From positions 6,200,001 through 6,264,000 of the forward strand of contig NC_088300.1 in assembly GCF_032854445.1 (NCBI RefSeq): 64,000 bases of DNA. Direction: 5' to 3'. The position numbers were made by a program, and so were the translations under genes. The stretch is from Liolophura sinensis (lineage: Eukaryota > Mollusca > Polyplacophora > Chitonida > Chitonidae). The notes beneath the pieces are model-generated. The model was not told the DNA's origin and did not search any database. It worked only from the letters and a program-made list of their open reading frames with translations. Positions 1 to 14,200 of the stretch are shown here, piece after piece; position 1 is the first letter of the stretch, and each line of letters opens with the position of its first letter.

Positions 1-3000
1 CCTAACAGGGATATAGAGACGGTTTGTGTCACTCAATTATGAATAAAGGTGTGTCGCTTTTCTGGATTTTAACTTCATATTCAAGTATGAAATTGGATTT
101 ATCGCTACGCAGTGAACTTGCACCGTAAATAACAAAAGCTCAAAATCAACATGGTTAGAAGCCATGTTGCTTAGGATTCGTCTATGCTTTGATTTAAAAG
201 ATGTTTGCAGATTTTTTCTCTGTGATCTTAACTCCAACATAAAAAACGTACAAGAAGTTGGCAACTGGTTAAACAGTCATGTATATACATTTACTGGTGG
301 AATAAAAAAAGTTGACGTCATAGCTTACCATTAGGTCGCATATAGCACACTACTTTCGTACGCATTACAACAATTGAAACGATTTAACATGGTCTTGTTT
401 TAACCTCGTCACTCATAAAAAATCAAAACACAATATTATTCTATATCTATTAATCAGGAATCAGTGTCTATCAATCACTTACTGATATCGATCAGTTATT
501 TATTGACAAACATGTGGTATCGGTTTCCTTGTAGAGAGGAATGTTTGTTGCTAGGAATATTGAGCTTCAGAAATAGTACGCCCCATGGTTAAGCTATGAA
601 TCTAAGGCTTTTCAGTACAATTTGTACATAGGATACAATTTCCCAAAGTATAAAGAAAGTGCATCACATGAGCTACAGCAAAGCAGATATCACAGCTATA
701 TATGATTCCACTTCTCCGAAACAAAGGGTTTTGTCCGTTGCCTTACTGGAGTAGGGCCTAGGTTCGTACACACGCACCAAATTTAGGAAATGTCACTGAT
801 GCATGTGACATGGAGCTGCTCGAATATTTTCACCACAGACGATATTTTAGATAGAACCCTCTTCCGTAGCCGTTAGCTATTCCGTTACTGGAAAAGTGCT
901 GAGCACGAGGAAAGGTCTTCAATGACTGGACCTGCCTCAAGCTAACTCCAACTGTAATTCATTGACAAATTCTATATAAATGTGTCTATATTCTAGAATG
1001 TTTATGAACCAAACATGAATGTAGTTATTTCAAGTAGCAGACGAACAAAGCGAAAAAATTGTTGGAGAGCAGTGTAATATTTTAACTGATACGGATCATG
1101 GTAAAGAGTAATCAGAACTCCTGATGGCACGAGGCATAGTGGGGGGTGGGGTTCATACTTTTCAGCTAGAAAATCTGCACAATTACGTATTTTTGGGCCG
1201 GGCTAAACGTACCAGTGGGTCAGTTAGTGTAATCTTTCAAGCTATTCGTAATCTATGTGCAAATGTACTTCCATTATGATTGATGACGGTCAGTTTTATG
1301 TGTGGATAGCACCGTTTTTACCTTAAAGACTTCAAGCCCATGAACGCTTTCTTTATCTATCGATAAAAAAGTTACTAACGCCTTTTTAAGTTTTTAAACA
1401 GAATTCGCTTAAACCCACCCTTTAAACTGTCAGGAAACTTCATTTAAGCCCATTACAACCTATAGCAGGGGCGGATCTACAGGGAGGAGGGAGTGTCAGC
1501 CCCCCCCCCCCCCCCAAACGCCCTCGAGAGCTGCGACGAAAAAACAAAATTATAATGGATTTACACCAGAAGAAATAGAATATAACATCAAAAAATTGTT
1601 CTAAATGCAGAATTTGCCTTTTTTTATTATTCAACATTATATATACTTTTCAGGGACGGCCAGGACCCCGTTGTACTTTCCGAGAGTTTTCACAGTCATC
1701 GAGTGCACAACTTTGAACACGATATAGCATTAAACTGCTGTACATGTATCTGTATCTGCATGAAATAGCCTATCTATCGATGTAGCCTGTTTCTCGAACA
1801 TAATGCGGGAAAAGGTGGTATCAAAATTCTCTTCCTTATTGTATAGCCGATAGACCCGTTGCACTTATGATCTATATATTTCTTTTAGAGAGTCACCCAC
1901 ATTCAGCGGTTTGTAAACTCATCCATACTCACTACCAAAATTGCCTTTAGTCATTCACACGTAACAATATAAAGCTCTATGCATTGATATGTTGAACGTC
2001 CATATCATTGCAATGAAAATGAAGCTAGAACACTTTTTCTAATTCATAATGTTAAAGTCCTTAAGCCCGGTTTCGACGGCAAGAGCCCATTTCCTCGGGT
2101 AACGTCAAAAACCACTGGCATGCTGGATATTGGGCGGAGTTCAACATTTTTTCACTAAGGTCGACTCCAGTTACCTGAACTGCTATTGGTTTTACTGTAA
2201 ATCCTGTTTCTAACACTGTCATATTTGAAATTGTTAACACGTTTAGTATTCTATAACTTTGATAAACGAATTTTATTTTATCTCTTGCAGTATACGATCT
2301 CATGACAGTGTGGTTTTAAAGCTGGATATTAGAAAATTTTTTGATAAAGCACAATGTAGTCTATTCGCTGAGAGTGTATTGTAGATGTGTTACTGCGTGC
2401 AATTTCTTCCCACCATATGTTGGTGCAGCTATTGTAAAACAAAGCACTCTCCACGCCCATTCCGCTGCATGCCACTTTTTTTTTAAATAATTATGACGCC
2501 ACCCGATCCAATGCGTTCTTGGCGTCGAAACTGAGCTTTTATGCAGTTTAACAGTATGAACGGAAAAAGTGTTATAATTTGATTTTCGTTGCAAGAATAT
2601 GGACTTCCAACACATCCATGCGTGGAGCTTGTGTTGTTGCGTGTCATGTACTAAAGGCAATTCTGGTATCGAGAATGACTGATCTCACAGAGCGCGGAAT
2701 ACAGGCGAGTCTCTAAAAGAAATAGACTATAGTTACTAACACATCGCAATTTTTGTGTTGTTATCCGCCAGAAGCTTTGACTTCTGCAGAAAGTATGGTA
2801 TATTATTGCCGTTTTACGTAGGGGTACAACATAATCCGGGTGTGAGTTTAATTACTGTGCGACATATAAATGGTTAGATTAAAATGATCCTTCTTCAAAC
2901 AGATTAAGCGCCTACATGATTGATTCTTATTTATCAATAATTGCGCCTGCTTAATTCACAACATTGGCCACTATTATAGGCCTACATTTTTTAAATACAT

Positions 3001-3640
3001 TCGCTTTTTCTTTTCATAAATAACGTCAAATGAGAAAGTATTCAAAATTAATTAAGAATTTTGAAATTCTTTATTATCCATTGATCAGGTAAGACTCTTT
3101 TACGAAGCCTTCAACATAGTGAAAAAAAAATTCAAAGACATACATCTGTGGCTGGAATATAGAAGTTGGGGCCGCAACAGACATTAAAAAAGTCTTTTAA
3201 ACTTTTGTCAGTTTTCAGCTCCGAACTCAACATTGAATGACTGAAAACTCGAATATACAATTTAGGGTCGTGGAGATTCCGGGGCTTACGCTGCCCCTGG
3301 ACCCTCACCTAATGTGTTGGGATAGACTGTTTAACTACCACCTACCCACCCTCACCCGGTCCCTCGCTATTAATCTTTTTCCAGCTTTGTACTCTTTAAA
3401 AGGATACAGAATCGAATTGTTGACAGCCGAGGTAGGGTTCCCTGGGATAAATGTTGCAGCCTTGGTCACGGTTGAATAAACGTACCATACCTAAAATTTA
3501 GCATAGGGCAGATAGTCAGTAACTTGCCTCAGTCCATAGTACGTGGTTTCCCTCTGGAATGTGGTGCCCGCAATCTATTGAAATAAGCGCCGTCGGTCAA
3601 CTGAAATGTTTCGTATCCAGCCCGTTTATTGGTGATTCCT

Positions 3641-3770
3641 ACACAATATACTGGCATTTATATAAAGGCAGGCAGGGTTACGAGTGTATAGAACTCGTGG
3701 TACGATTGCATGAAAATACAGTAGTACATTCTGTACATACCGTCTTTATATAAATGCCAATATACTGTGT
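3641..3770. repeat. 130-bp inverted repeat, possible MITE or hairpin
   Basis: Arms at 3641-3669 and 3742-3770 are about 29 bases long and nearly perfect reverse complements, sharing the core TGGCATTTATATAAAG. The spacer is about 72 bases. Nothing coding is visible inside. It could be a small non-autonomous DNA transposon with long terminal inverted repeats, or a transcribed hairpin; the sequence does not decide. Confidence 0.7.
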
Positions 3771-4019
3771 ACAAAAAATCAAAAACGAATAAACTGATCG
3801 GCGGTAGAGAAAGATCGCCGGTTCCAAAATAAGAATACGTTGGCAGAGGGACTGTTGTACACAACGATTTCTCTAGAATTACTCAAATGACGTGTTGTCA
3901 ACACATTTGATAAGCCCACTGACACATCTTAATACAGGTGGCAATACAGCGGCACAGATAATTTTCAGAAATAAATGTGATTTTATCTTGATCAGATCAC
4001 AAGCAGATGTACATATTTG

Positions 4020-4165
4020 TCAGGATAGAAAACTGGTAATTCCTAACTAGCAAAGGTAATTCCTTTTCACCAAAAGCAGTTCATCAATAACAAATATACT
4101 TCCTTACTACCAAAGGTAACTACTTAATAAAAAGGTAATTCCTTAGTAGCCAAGGTCGCCCTTAA
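4020..4165. repeat. Degenerate tandem repeat
   Basis: Variants of ACCAAAGGTAATTCCTTA recur about five times with drift in sequence and spacing. It reads as an old, decayed minisatellite. Confidence 0.5.
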
Positions 4166-6857
4166 TAACGAAGAACGGTGTCGATGAGTAACTGTTTTAA
4201 GTGAACAGAAGAGCTTCGAGTTTTAAATCTTTTCTCCCTGAAGATGAAAAACGCCCATTGTGTTATGTGAGCTGTCAAAAATAGAGGCACATTTGATCAC
4301 ATTTACAATAACAAGGGCATCTGACAAAAAGTTATTTTGGGTAGACCAACGATGACGAAAATCGAGCTGAAAGTTTGTCAAGAAGTTCCTGAAGGAACGA
4401 GACGTCAGTGTGCCGCGGGAACGCGGTCAACAATTCTGGCCATAGACCCCCCATTGCTTTTCCATAAGCGACAGTGTTAACGTTTAGCACTGTAGCTGAG
4501 TCCCAAACATTCCGTGGCCAATCCCAGCCTGTGAGAAAGAAGCTATAAAAATCTTGACATAGCTTGACCGTCAAAATCTGGACTTTTCTATGCCGGCAGG
4601 TGGGAGGGGTGCCTAGCAACGCCAAGGGAACGTCACTCACAGCCTCATTACCACCTGTCTCCTTGTGTCCTCTCGCTCAGCATTTCAAACTTTCATAATT
4701 AAAATTCATACCTGCAAAAATACCTGACAATTTCCATCATTTTGATACAAAGCATGCACCTGTACACCGAAAATGGTAGGCTGGCAGCGAAAAAAGAATT
4801 TACACCCTAAAATACACATAATTACATTCGGCGGAAGTTGTAATAGGGTACTGTAACCTTCTCAACACTGAAGGTTACCCAACATTTACATGATGTATGA
4901 GGACCATGTTTAACCTCTAGAAACAAAAGCGTTCGAACTCGAAACCCTCCTATTAGTTTAATACTTGTAGTTGTAATCTTGAACGAGCATTTGTCCTTCT
5001 TTGGTTTGGGCTATAGAATGTGTTTTCCCTACGTTTTTTCACGGAGGCGGGATATATCAGGTTTATGACCCGAATGAATGATCACTAATCATTTCGATGC
5101 AAGGTCATCAAAACTAGGCAAAGAGAGATCGTACAAAACCAGCTCACCTTACTTAAGAGCTCCAGTGGTACAGGGGGAATAACTCCACAAAGATTTGGGG
5201 GAAAACATTTCAGATTGTAGTGTGAGGGGTGTCAAATACTGCACATTGTCATCGCACAGGCATTTCCACCTGAAGGATATTGTATCTTAATACAGATTAC
5301 TAGAACACAGTCAATCAATGATTCAAGTACTACAAGAGCTGAGAATATCTTCATTAACGACACTCGCCTTTGTTTGCCAAGCCCGTAGGGCAAAGATAGT
5401 ACGATTGTTATTGACACAAGAGGACATCTAAAATGCAGTGTAAATCTTATTTGATTTTGATGAGAATTCTGACAGCAAAAGTAGAGCATTTCCGGTGCAT
5501 CTGTTAATAAAGAGCAGATAAAAAAGCATATTGCAAACAAAATTTCGATATACACGAAAACCAGTTTAATTATTCTTTTTCCGTGTCATTTTATAAGATA
5601 TTTTCAAGTTAAATATTTTCCAAATCTGAGATGTAAATCGGTTTAGATTATGTCGACCTAAAATATTGAAATTGTTTTCTAAAAATAAAAAATTAAAGTA
5701 TCTATTCAACTATCGTTTGGCGGCACTATAGCATAGTTACCATATTTGAATTACATGTAGGCGGATCAATAGTGCCTGCGTGACTAGTTCAGTCATATAC
5801 TGTTACAAGTACAATAATAGCTTAGCAGGCATTGGCGAACAAATGTTCAGTGATAAATGTAAAGAATGAATGAACCTGTCGCACATGTTTCATTGATCAT
5901 CTTTCTCATACCATGCTTTAATCATATACATTAGTTAGCCAGGTATTTGCAGCTGTTTTTGTGACACGTTGTAGATTATACTTCATGTAGCCAGCTGATT
6001 GTACGTGTTTTGAACCGACTGCACTTTTTAAGAGGGTGTGCTTTTTAGCGAATCACCGTCTTAAACCGCTACGGCCGTAAGTTTGCGAAAACCTTCTTGT
6101 TTGATAAAATTCACGAAACTGCTACGAATGATTGTTAAGAAAGACTTCAGTTGCTGACAATACTGTGGTCATGTTTTCCTGTAACTTTGGAATGGAGGGA
6201 GAGAAAACAAACTGATATTTGATGACAGGAATTAAATGAGGTAGTTGCTGTTCGCTGATTTATCTCATGACCTGACTGATCCCTCTCTCTTGTTAATTTA
6301 GTTTTGTTAACTAATTTGACAGTTTGAGGCCCCATACAATAACGATGTAAAATGTATTCAAAATCCTCCAAAATTTGGGGAACTCAGTGTGCTATTATTG
6401 TACTATTGCAATACATCGCGACAAACGCATTACGATTCTCGCAATTAACTGGGTAGCACCATAAATATTGTAAGAAAAAGGTTAAAAGCACATATTTAAC
6501 ATTTTTTTAGTCAATATGGAGCTAACTAAAACATATTGGATGGATTGGATTTTCTGATATCTTGCTAATAAAGGTTTGTACTATATATTACAATCGCGGC
6601 ACTTCAGTTGTCAGGAAGCGTATATACTAGAAGCTGAAATAATACAAACTGTTAATAGTCCAATACTATGTTCATTCAATGGGCAACTTATATGGCTTAC
6701 CGGTTATTCGGTATGCGTGCGTGTTGGGCTGCCGATTGTTGTGTATGTGGCAATGTTTGACAGAAATTGAAAATCATACAATAATACTGTACCACAGACT
6801 CTTGGGAAATCTGCACCTGTTATCAATACGAAAGAAGCTCATCCTCCTAAAGTATCT

Positions 6858-6992
6858 ACCGGCAACTTGTGGATTGCCGTTGGTTCCCTCCGGGCTCTAC
6901 CCGGTTTCCTCCCACCATAATGCTGGTCGCAGTGGTATATGTAAAATATTCTTGAGTGTGGCGTAAAACTCCAACCAAATAAATAAATAAAG
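6858..6992 (+). mobile_element. SINE family 1 (RUDI-like V-SINE), 3' fragment
   Basis: The stretch carries the family's central and tail part: GGTTTCCTCCCACCATAATG, then AAATATTCTTGAGT and a tail of AATAAATAAATAAA. The tRNA-like head is missing. Divergence from the better copies at 24.4 and 30.2 kb suggests an older insertion. Confidence 0.8.
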
Positions 6993-8187
6993 ACATTACA
7001 GAATAATCTTACTTGGACCGAGAACATATGGCCATGGCGATATTGGTTGTACATGAACTGTAATGTAGTTCAGTCGGCGAAAATTCAAAGTGAACATAAA
7101 GTCAACCGCTAAATCTGAATTAATTAACAAAGAAGTATTTTAGAAATGTTCTAAAAATATTTTAAAAATATTTTATCAACAAAATAAATAGCAAACAATC
7201 GTCAGTATCTAGCCACTCATTTGGTGACGCCATTTTGCCATGTTATAACTATCAAGAGTGACGTCACAAAAGCTAGGAGCTCTCCCATACCATCGGTATT
7301 AAACAATGTGACGAGAAAATACAAACAAAAACGCCTGGTATCCAACCAAAGGGCATCAGCTCTGTGCCGTGTTCAAATGGTCGAGGTTTGTTTTAGTTTA
7401 GCGATCGGTCAGGGCGATGCTCGTGGACACCAGCGTCGTGTTTTAGCGGTCCTGCTTGTCCTCGTCGTGCATGGGTGTAAGCATTAGGCTATCAGGGAAT
7501 TTACCAGCAGGGCCCTCTGATTTTAACAGACTTTCTTTCTGGTTTTTGGAAGATATTTTCGTAATAAGACTTTGCTAAGGAAAAATAATACAAACTCACA
7601 ATAATTTTTCTTCAAGCAATGACTCGGTTTTCTTGCTAGCTCACACTGACAAGTTACTGTAGTCTCCTGTCTAACACGTAGGCAGCCGTTTTCAGTTCCC
7701 TGCTCATAAATTTGTGGTCCAAAATGCAACAGATTATTGCATCGATGTATGGCTATCCACTATAAGAAACCACACTGACAATCGAGAGCTAGTAGGTTTT
7801 TTGACGTGACAGCCAATTATCACGTGACACTTTCAGCGGCAGTTATTGGCCATGTTCAGAAAGGCTTTTACAAAATGCCTACTCGGAGCGAATTGTCCGT
7901 CAGTGCCGTATCTCCAACATTGAACTTCACCTTCTCGGCTTTCAAAACTATAGAAATTTTTTCATATTTTTTCTGTGATAACGGTGTCCTATATCCTTTT
8001 TTCTATGTATATACAGTGGCAGACTTTATGTTCACTTAAACTTTGTGTTAAATGAGAGCTGCAGTATGACTGGGAGTCCACACACTTTCCACAGATCCAA
8101 ATGTTAATGAGGGGGGTGTTAGGCTTGCCTTTTTAGACAGATCTGTAGTTGAGGAAACACTGAAGACAGTTCCAGAAATGTGCTTTC

Positions 8188-11100
8188 TTACATGTTTACC
8201 TTATTCCAAACAAAGTCCCATTGTCCGTAATAAGACACATTAAAGTTCGTTCCCAGAAAATGCTTTCCAACTGTTCGGTTGAAATGCCATTCTTCTAAAC
8301 AGTCCCTGGCAAAATGTTGGTAATCCCAGTGAAACTTGTTGACAAAAAGATGCGGAAGAGAAGTCAGATAAGGCAAATCAAAAACACCAAAGATGCACAC
8401 TTTACGGACGAATTTCCCGTGACAGGGTTTGCCCTCATGTGACCATGAAATATACCGAGTTAAATATGGATACGTCATCGCGTTGCTTTCGGGTTCACCT
8501 GAAACATGCAAGTACGAAAGAGGTAAGATTTTTTTTTTTTTTTGATTGGTGTTTTACGCCGTACTCAAGAATATTTCACTTATACGACGGCGGCCAGCAT
8601 TATGGTGGGTGGAAACCGGTCAGAACCCGGGGGAAACCCACGACCATCCGCAGGTAGCTGGCAGACCTTCCCGCTCATTACGCTGCGCTAGCGCGCTAAC
8701 CAACTGAGCCACGGAGGCCCCGAAAGAGGTAAGATCACACTTTCCATGTTTCGCTCATGTTTTACTCCCAAAGTACCCTTTACATCTCAGTCACACGTTA
8801 TGCATACGCAGTTTCGTTTACGTATAAGTTTGTCTCCATCGTTATCTGGTATGGTTATAGTGACGTATATAGATTATTCTTAAAGACTGTATTTGTATTT
8901 ATTACGTATAAAATTGTTTTTAATATTATTAACCCAGTCAAAAGTTTTTCAAAAACCAGATGTCTTTCCGGGTTTGACAAGAACGGGGGAATGACTCAGC
9001 TTAGTTCTGTTTAGGCCAGGGCGTGTAATTTGTTATTATTTAAGCATTTAAATACAAAGAAATATAAACATATTTCTGCTGTTAAGCAGTTAGAAAAGAC
9101 CTATGGCGTACATTGCCCCGAAAACATTTAATCCCACTATAATGCTGGCCGCTATCGTATAAGTGAAATATTCTTGAGTACTGCGGAAAACATCAAGTAA
9201 ATAAATTAACCAAAGGATAATGGTAGCGCCTGTTTAAATCGAGTTCCCGATGGCTCAGTATGTCGTGAATTAAAGTGCGAATACAGTACTAAAAAAAAAA
9301 GAAATAAAGAAATAAACATATTTCTTTATACGAATACGTATGATAAATGTGTAATGAATTCCATGTTCGGATATAAAGGCCAGACTCACCTCTATAGGAA
9401 CCGGGAACTCCCAGGTGAGGGTTGTGATTTAACGTTGAGAAGAAGGTCTCGTCCGGCACCCTCGTTCCATTGACCCAATCCAGAAAACACAAAGCCGTCT
9501 GGTTGTGAAGTATGTAATTAACGTAACCCCGGGACGCGGTGATGTGAACATTACCCTGGCTTGGAATGATCCCTTGAGGTGCTGGCAGGTGCTTTTGCCA
9601 GCGTTTAGCTCTCGCCCTGTGAAAATACATAAATGGGGGTGTTGTACTGAAATTGAAATGCAAAGGTTAAAGACTGAGAGAGAAGGGATATAACTGTATG
9701 TAACATTACAGACACCGACGCTGAGGATTGTACTGTCGGAAGCTCGGTGAAGCTACTTTCGGAAGCTGATTGTACGAAGCTTTCTGATTCTTTTTATTTC
9801 GGAAATCTTACGCGTTTATTGCCTTTCATGAAGCATTTATGGTACAAAGCGCATGTTTAAATGATGACAGATGGCCGAAGTGCTCGATTTAAGTCAAGAG
9901 GCTTGCTAGGTACCTGGCCAAGGCCCGAAGTTTCTTCTAGGCACTCCGGTTTCCTCTAGGCATTCCGGTTTCCTCCGGCTATACTTCATAGAATGTAATG
10001 TAAGTCATGTAACTGACAACTAAACACCAATCAATCAATCAAATGACAGCGAAAGGTAAGCGACATTGAACAAATAAAATCGAGTGCCCCTAAAATGCTG
10101 TACAGAAGGTCAGTTCTGTTCGATATTTTCGTTTTCCTCATATAATTCGTCGGATTTTTTTCGTCATGGCCAGTAATACGGAAAAGGTGACGTGGAAAAT
10201 CATGGCTATGGCCAGTAACTGAATATGGTAATTATGCTCAGTTTTCATTTCACTTAATAAAAATGTAACGTTCCGCTTCAAATTGCGTTAAATACCAAGC
10301 CTGTAAACCAAATGCATTGCGACTGTGCTGTGTCTTGAAGCTTTAAGTGCAATTACCTTTTCCTTGTCCCTTCGATGTTATTGGCTCCTTTGTACGCCTT
10401 AAGAATCTCCACCAATTCCAGGTTCGTTCTCAGTGGGAACTCTTGTCCAGTCAAGTTTATGAAATATTTCCAGTTTTTGTACGGCCAGAGTTGCCTCATA
10501 CAGAGCAGGTCTGGCTCCAGCACGGTGGAACATCCCCAGCGAACTGTGACAGGATTCCGGACGATGAACACGTTGTGAAAGCAGCGGGCTATGGCCGACA
10601 TTCCCTCGTGAAGGATCTGCGGTGACTTTTTATCCACATGTATGCAGTAATGATTCTGTGGCTGATAAATGGCTCTCAGAAGTCGCTCAGATTGTTCGAT
10701 GTCTTTGTACATCAGGACGCTGAAGGCTATCGGGAATTCTTCCTCTGCGGAACTTAGAGGGTCAGTTGCATATCCTCTGAACAACTTAAACTCGGTGCAG
10801 TTCCTGCTAAGTTTGAGGTAATCTTCACCAGAAAGTGTCTTCCGGGCTTCCCGTTTCATAACATCTTGTGCTTTTATTTTCTCCTTTATGTCTCCTCGTA
10901 TCAAAGCGTTGCAGTCCACATGTGTTACAACGGGATGACCAATGAGGTCAGGCGAATTGGACGAATTTGACTTCTTTTTTGTCTTATTAGAGATCGCGGT
11001 TTTGACCTTGATGGAAGTCTCAAAGTGCACTGGTTTCGCCTGCAGTCTGGCTTCAGTCCTGTTTTCGACGGTGATTATTGTCTGTGACGCCACCACTTCG

Positions 11101-11201
11101 AATAGAAAATCAGTATTCAAAAGCACTTTCTCTGAATATGTTATTAACCATATACTGGTGACAAAAATAATAACCCACATTAGTGATTTCAGTTTAAACA
11201 T
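8188..11201 (-). CDS. Beta-1,6-N-acetylglucosaminyltransferase (core-2/I-branching, GT14)
   Basis: Three coding exons on the minus strand: 11201-10357, 9616-9390 and 8498-8188 (stop TAA), giving 460 aa with phases 2 and 1 at the two introns. GT14 enzymes of the GCNT group transfer GlcNAc in beta-1,6 linkage to O-glycans or poly-LacNAc in the Golgi. Residues 5-22 form a single hydrophobic anchor, as in a type II Golgi protein, followed by a variable stem. The catalytic domain starts near residue 157 (FPIAFSVLMYKD), with YCIHVDKKSP at 185-194, a WGCSTVLEPDLLC segment at 222-234, NWKYFINLTGQEFPL at 243-257, and PDE at 336-338, where Glu338 fits the family's catalytic Glu. VRKVCIFGVFDL near 388-399 is the usual C-terminal motif. 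Length matches human GCNT1/3 closely. Which acceptor it uses (core 2, core 4 or I antigen) cannot be read from sequence. The second intron holds a SINE. Confidence 0.93.
8530..8720 (-). mobile_element. SINE family 1 copy with 15-bp target-site duplication
   Basis: Inserted in the second intron of the GCNT gene. The 15-base duplication CGAAAGAGGTAAGAT flanks it at 8515-8529 and 8721-8735. The tail here is a poly-T run (poly-A on the element strand) instead of TAAA repeats. The tRNA-like start GGCTCAGTTGG is present, but about 70 bases around the B-box are deleted. An intact duplication suggests a fairly recent insertion. Confidence 0.9.
9116..9208 (+). mobile_element. SINE family 1, 3' fragment
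   Basis: Matches the family's tail half, with ATAATGCTGGCCG, AAATATTCTTGAGTAC and an AT-rich end. It lies in the GCNT second intron, opposite in orientation to the copy at 8530. Confidence 0.7.
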
Positions 11202-14200
11202 GGCGTCGCCCCTGCCAACCGACTGTGTGGTAGATATGTCTCGAGAACATTCGATGGATGGTTGCAGATATTTATGCAGAGTGTAAATAGTGCTAACAAC
11301 AAATCAGAATGCTTTATTGATTATAAGCATTGACTGTTTATTGGCGTAGTTCCGGCCGCTGCCAACAGGTGCAGGTTAGATTTCCCGTATATGTACCAAG
11401 AAAAAGTTTGTAACTGAAGCTAGCTGATTTCATATAGGTGAATGAATGACTGATTATCGTTTAACGCCATATCGGCAGAATTCCAGCTGTATTGTGACAA
11501 GAGCTTGTCAGAACGAGGACACAATTGTCTTTCGACTCGAGAATGATAATATTCAAAATCAGAGCAAAGAAGTAACTCTTTTTAAAACCACCTACAATAA
11601 ACACACAGCAGTAAAAATTCGTGAGTTACATTAAATATAGTTCTTAAACAGTAACCTTAAACTAATTATTAATATACTTATTCTTGTGTATTTAGCTTTT
11701 AGCTTAAAAGTATCTTTTAAACATTTCAGCATCGCCTATAACGTGGTCAAGCTTTTACTCATAGTTTGCCTATATACAGAGTTCAGTTATTATATTGGGG
11801 GGGGGGGGGGGATTAGCCCTACCATGTTGAGTATCAAACATTTACCTTTTTCGTACGCAGTGCACAATAAACCAGCCTGCTACCTAATTGGCGATGATTT
11901 ATTGTACTCCCTACAGAGGTCATTAGTCCACTCGGCAAGCGAGGACCCTTGGAATCATTTAGATGCTGTAAATCACTCACGAGGCAACAACAGTTGTGGC
12001 TCTGACATCACAAGTTTACCTTTCAGAGGCCACTGGTTTTAACATTTTTGTTATATTTATATATTCTGACGTGGTTACTGCTTAAGGGCAGAATAATGTA
12101 CTCATTTTGCTTTATCTAGATAATTGCAGGGAGCATACAAACAATTATTACACATTTGTACTGTAACTTGCCCAAGTGCTCAAGCTATGTGAATATAGGA
12201 ATCTGCATGAAACTTAAGTGAAACACTTGGTCCAATTTTGAGATATTGTTCCAATTATAAAGGACACTCTTTGTGAGAAGCGTCATTCATGAGCTCAGCC
12301 TTCAGTAGATTTTAAATGAGGTGTCGCTTAGCGAACATATGTTATGCACTTTAATGGACAGATGGTTTATTGTAGAAGACAGTGTACAAAATGTCCAATC
12401 GACATCCGCGTCAATATCTGGGACCGAATGAATATAACAGCATTACTATACATTACTATTGTTATTCCCCTCATCGTGGTGCGTGAAAATCGATGTGTAA
12501 TGTCAATGTATGTATGTATGCTTTTGGTTTTCTGTAACATTTCAGTACATAGAACTAACTTATCCCACTGTGTAGCGTTATTCTTTGGTACTGGAGTAAA
12601 ATGTCGAGGATGTGAACTGTCGTCACACCATTTGATCTGAATGACAGTTGAAGACCGTCTCCCGCTTGGATTCTGATTCAGTGCTTGCCCAATCATTGAC
12701 CAGTGAGATCGCGTTATCGAATCTCGCTCTCTGCTTCGTGTGCGGTTTAAAGTCCTGATTTTCAGAGGTACAGTAGTCAGTGGCGGTGCTTTTCTTCACC
12801 TTCACCCTAATACGGAACCGACCTCATAAGTGAAAAATTCTTGAGCACCGCATTAAGTATCAGTCAAAAAGATCAATAAATACATCAAAATTGAGTTTGG
12901 TCTTGACACCGTATACTTTTCAACCACTTCACTGATCAACATTATTTCTTTGAACTTGAACACAAATAAATCTAACAAATCTAAATTTGTTCCTGATGAA
13001 ACACAAAAATGTCAGGCGCTAATAGAGTGGGTTATCTTTACCCCTGCTTATCGATTCCATTTAAAAAATTTTTGAAGACTCCTTGCATTATATTGTCTAG
13101 GACCCCAAAAGGATGTAAAATTTTATCGTAATGCGGCACCCATGTTTATTCGGCACGGGATTTTAGAGAGGATTGTTTCTCTGTGTATAAAATGGTAGTG
13201 GTACTTCAATTCAGTTGACTGGGAGCAGGCGTTGCTTCCCGTTATTTTGGTTTTGACAGGTGGATTTTTTTTAATTTGCAACGGCCAATGTTTCCTTAAT
13301 AAAGATGGTTTTCATTAAATACACACGTCATGTTAGTTAGCATACGGTGGAATCACTGAAGAAACGATTCAGTGAACCTGATAGACAAAATATTAGACAT
13401 TGTCAATATGCATGTTTGCAAGGGGGGACAGATCGATATACGGATAATTATGCTGGTTATTCTCGACATTATTTCAGAGTTACAGAAAAAATAACTGGAT
13501 ACTTAAGATATGTAAAAAATTCGGTTTATTAATAGGTTATAAGAAAATATATTATTCAGTGCATTAAATGACATTCACATGAAACGCTATGAACAATGCT
13601 TTGCCCGGAAACATCTCACTAAATAAAACTTTGCAACGATGGCAAAATAACCAGTTAAGGCACAAAAAATATTCACAACCAAAAAGATAAAATTTCACGA
13701 CTTGCAGAAAATCATCAGCAAAACATGTCCTATTAAACATAGCTCCTTTCTCACGTTTTAAATGTGACCATATAGAAAACTAGTTAGAAATGTTATGCAC
13801 ATCTACATGCCTTCCCTGTGATTAAATCATTTAAATACTAAAACGGTATCCCATGACTTTGCCTGCAGTGATTGTTTTCACAAAGTTTGAGTGAACGACA
13901 CGTTAGATAAAAATTCCTTAATCTACGAAAAATCTTCACTCATGCAGCATATGAAGCTGTGTGTATGTGAACATCGGATCATTAAAACTATAAACCTTCA
14001 TTACAGAAGCCCGTTTTAAAAACCACACCTTGTCGCTTCCACCTGCCAATACATCCTCTACAATCACAATTCCACCACAGGAACTGGGCAGCTACAATCA
14101 GCTGAAGCCGTCTAAAATGTTATAACCCACTTAGTGCTTCAGTGAAGCTTCATGACTTATAAGATGACAAACTTAAATTATTACATCTCCAAACATTGTT

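Larger units (their letters stand above)
1..6857. other. No gene recognised; intergenic or distal sequence
   Basis: I see no exon chain or recognisable protein here. Open frames are short and lack flanking splice signals that fit one another. Contents: a run of C at about 1500-1515, an inverted repeat at 3641-3770, and a degenerate tandem stretch at 4020-4165. A minus-strand frame near 2090-2190 contains VTGVDLSEKML, which looks like a SAM-methyltransferase motif, but it could not be extended into a gene. Confidence 0.6.

Noticed and set aside
2090-2190. Minus-strand VTGVDLSEKMLNSAQ resembling a methyltransferase motif
   Set aside because: Only about 20 residues fit, no neighbouring exon supplies the rest of the fold, and the flanks are not coding-like. 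At most a gene relic.
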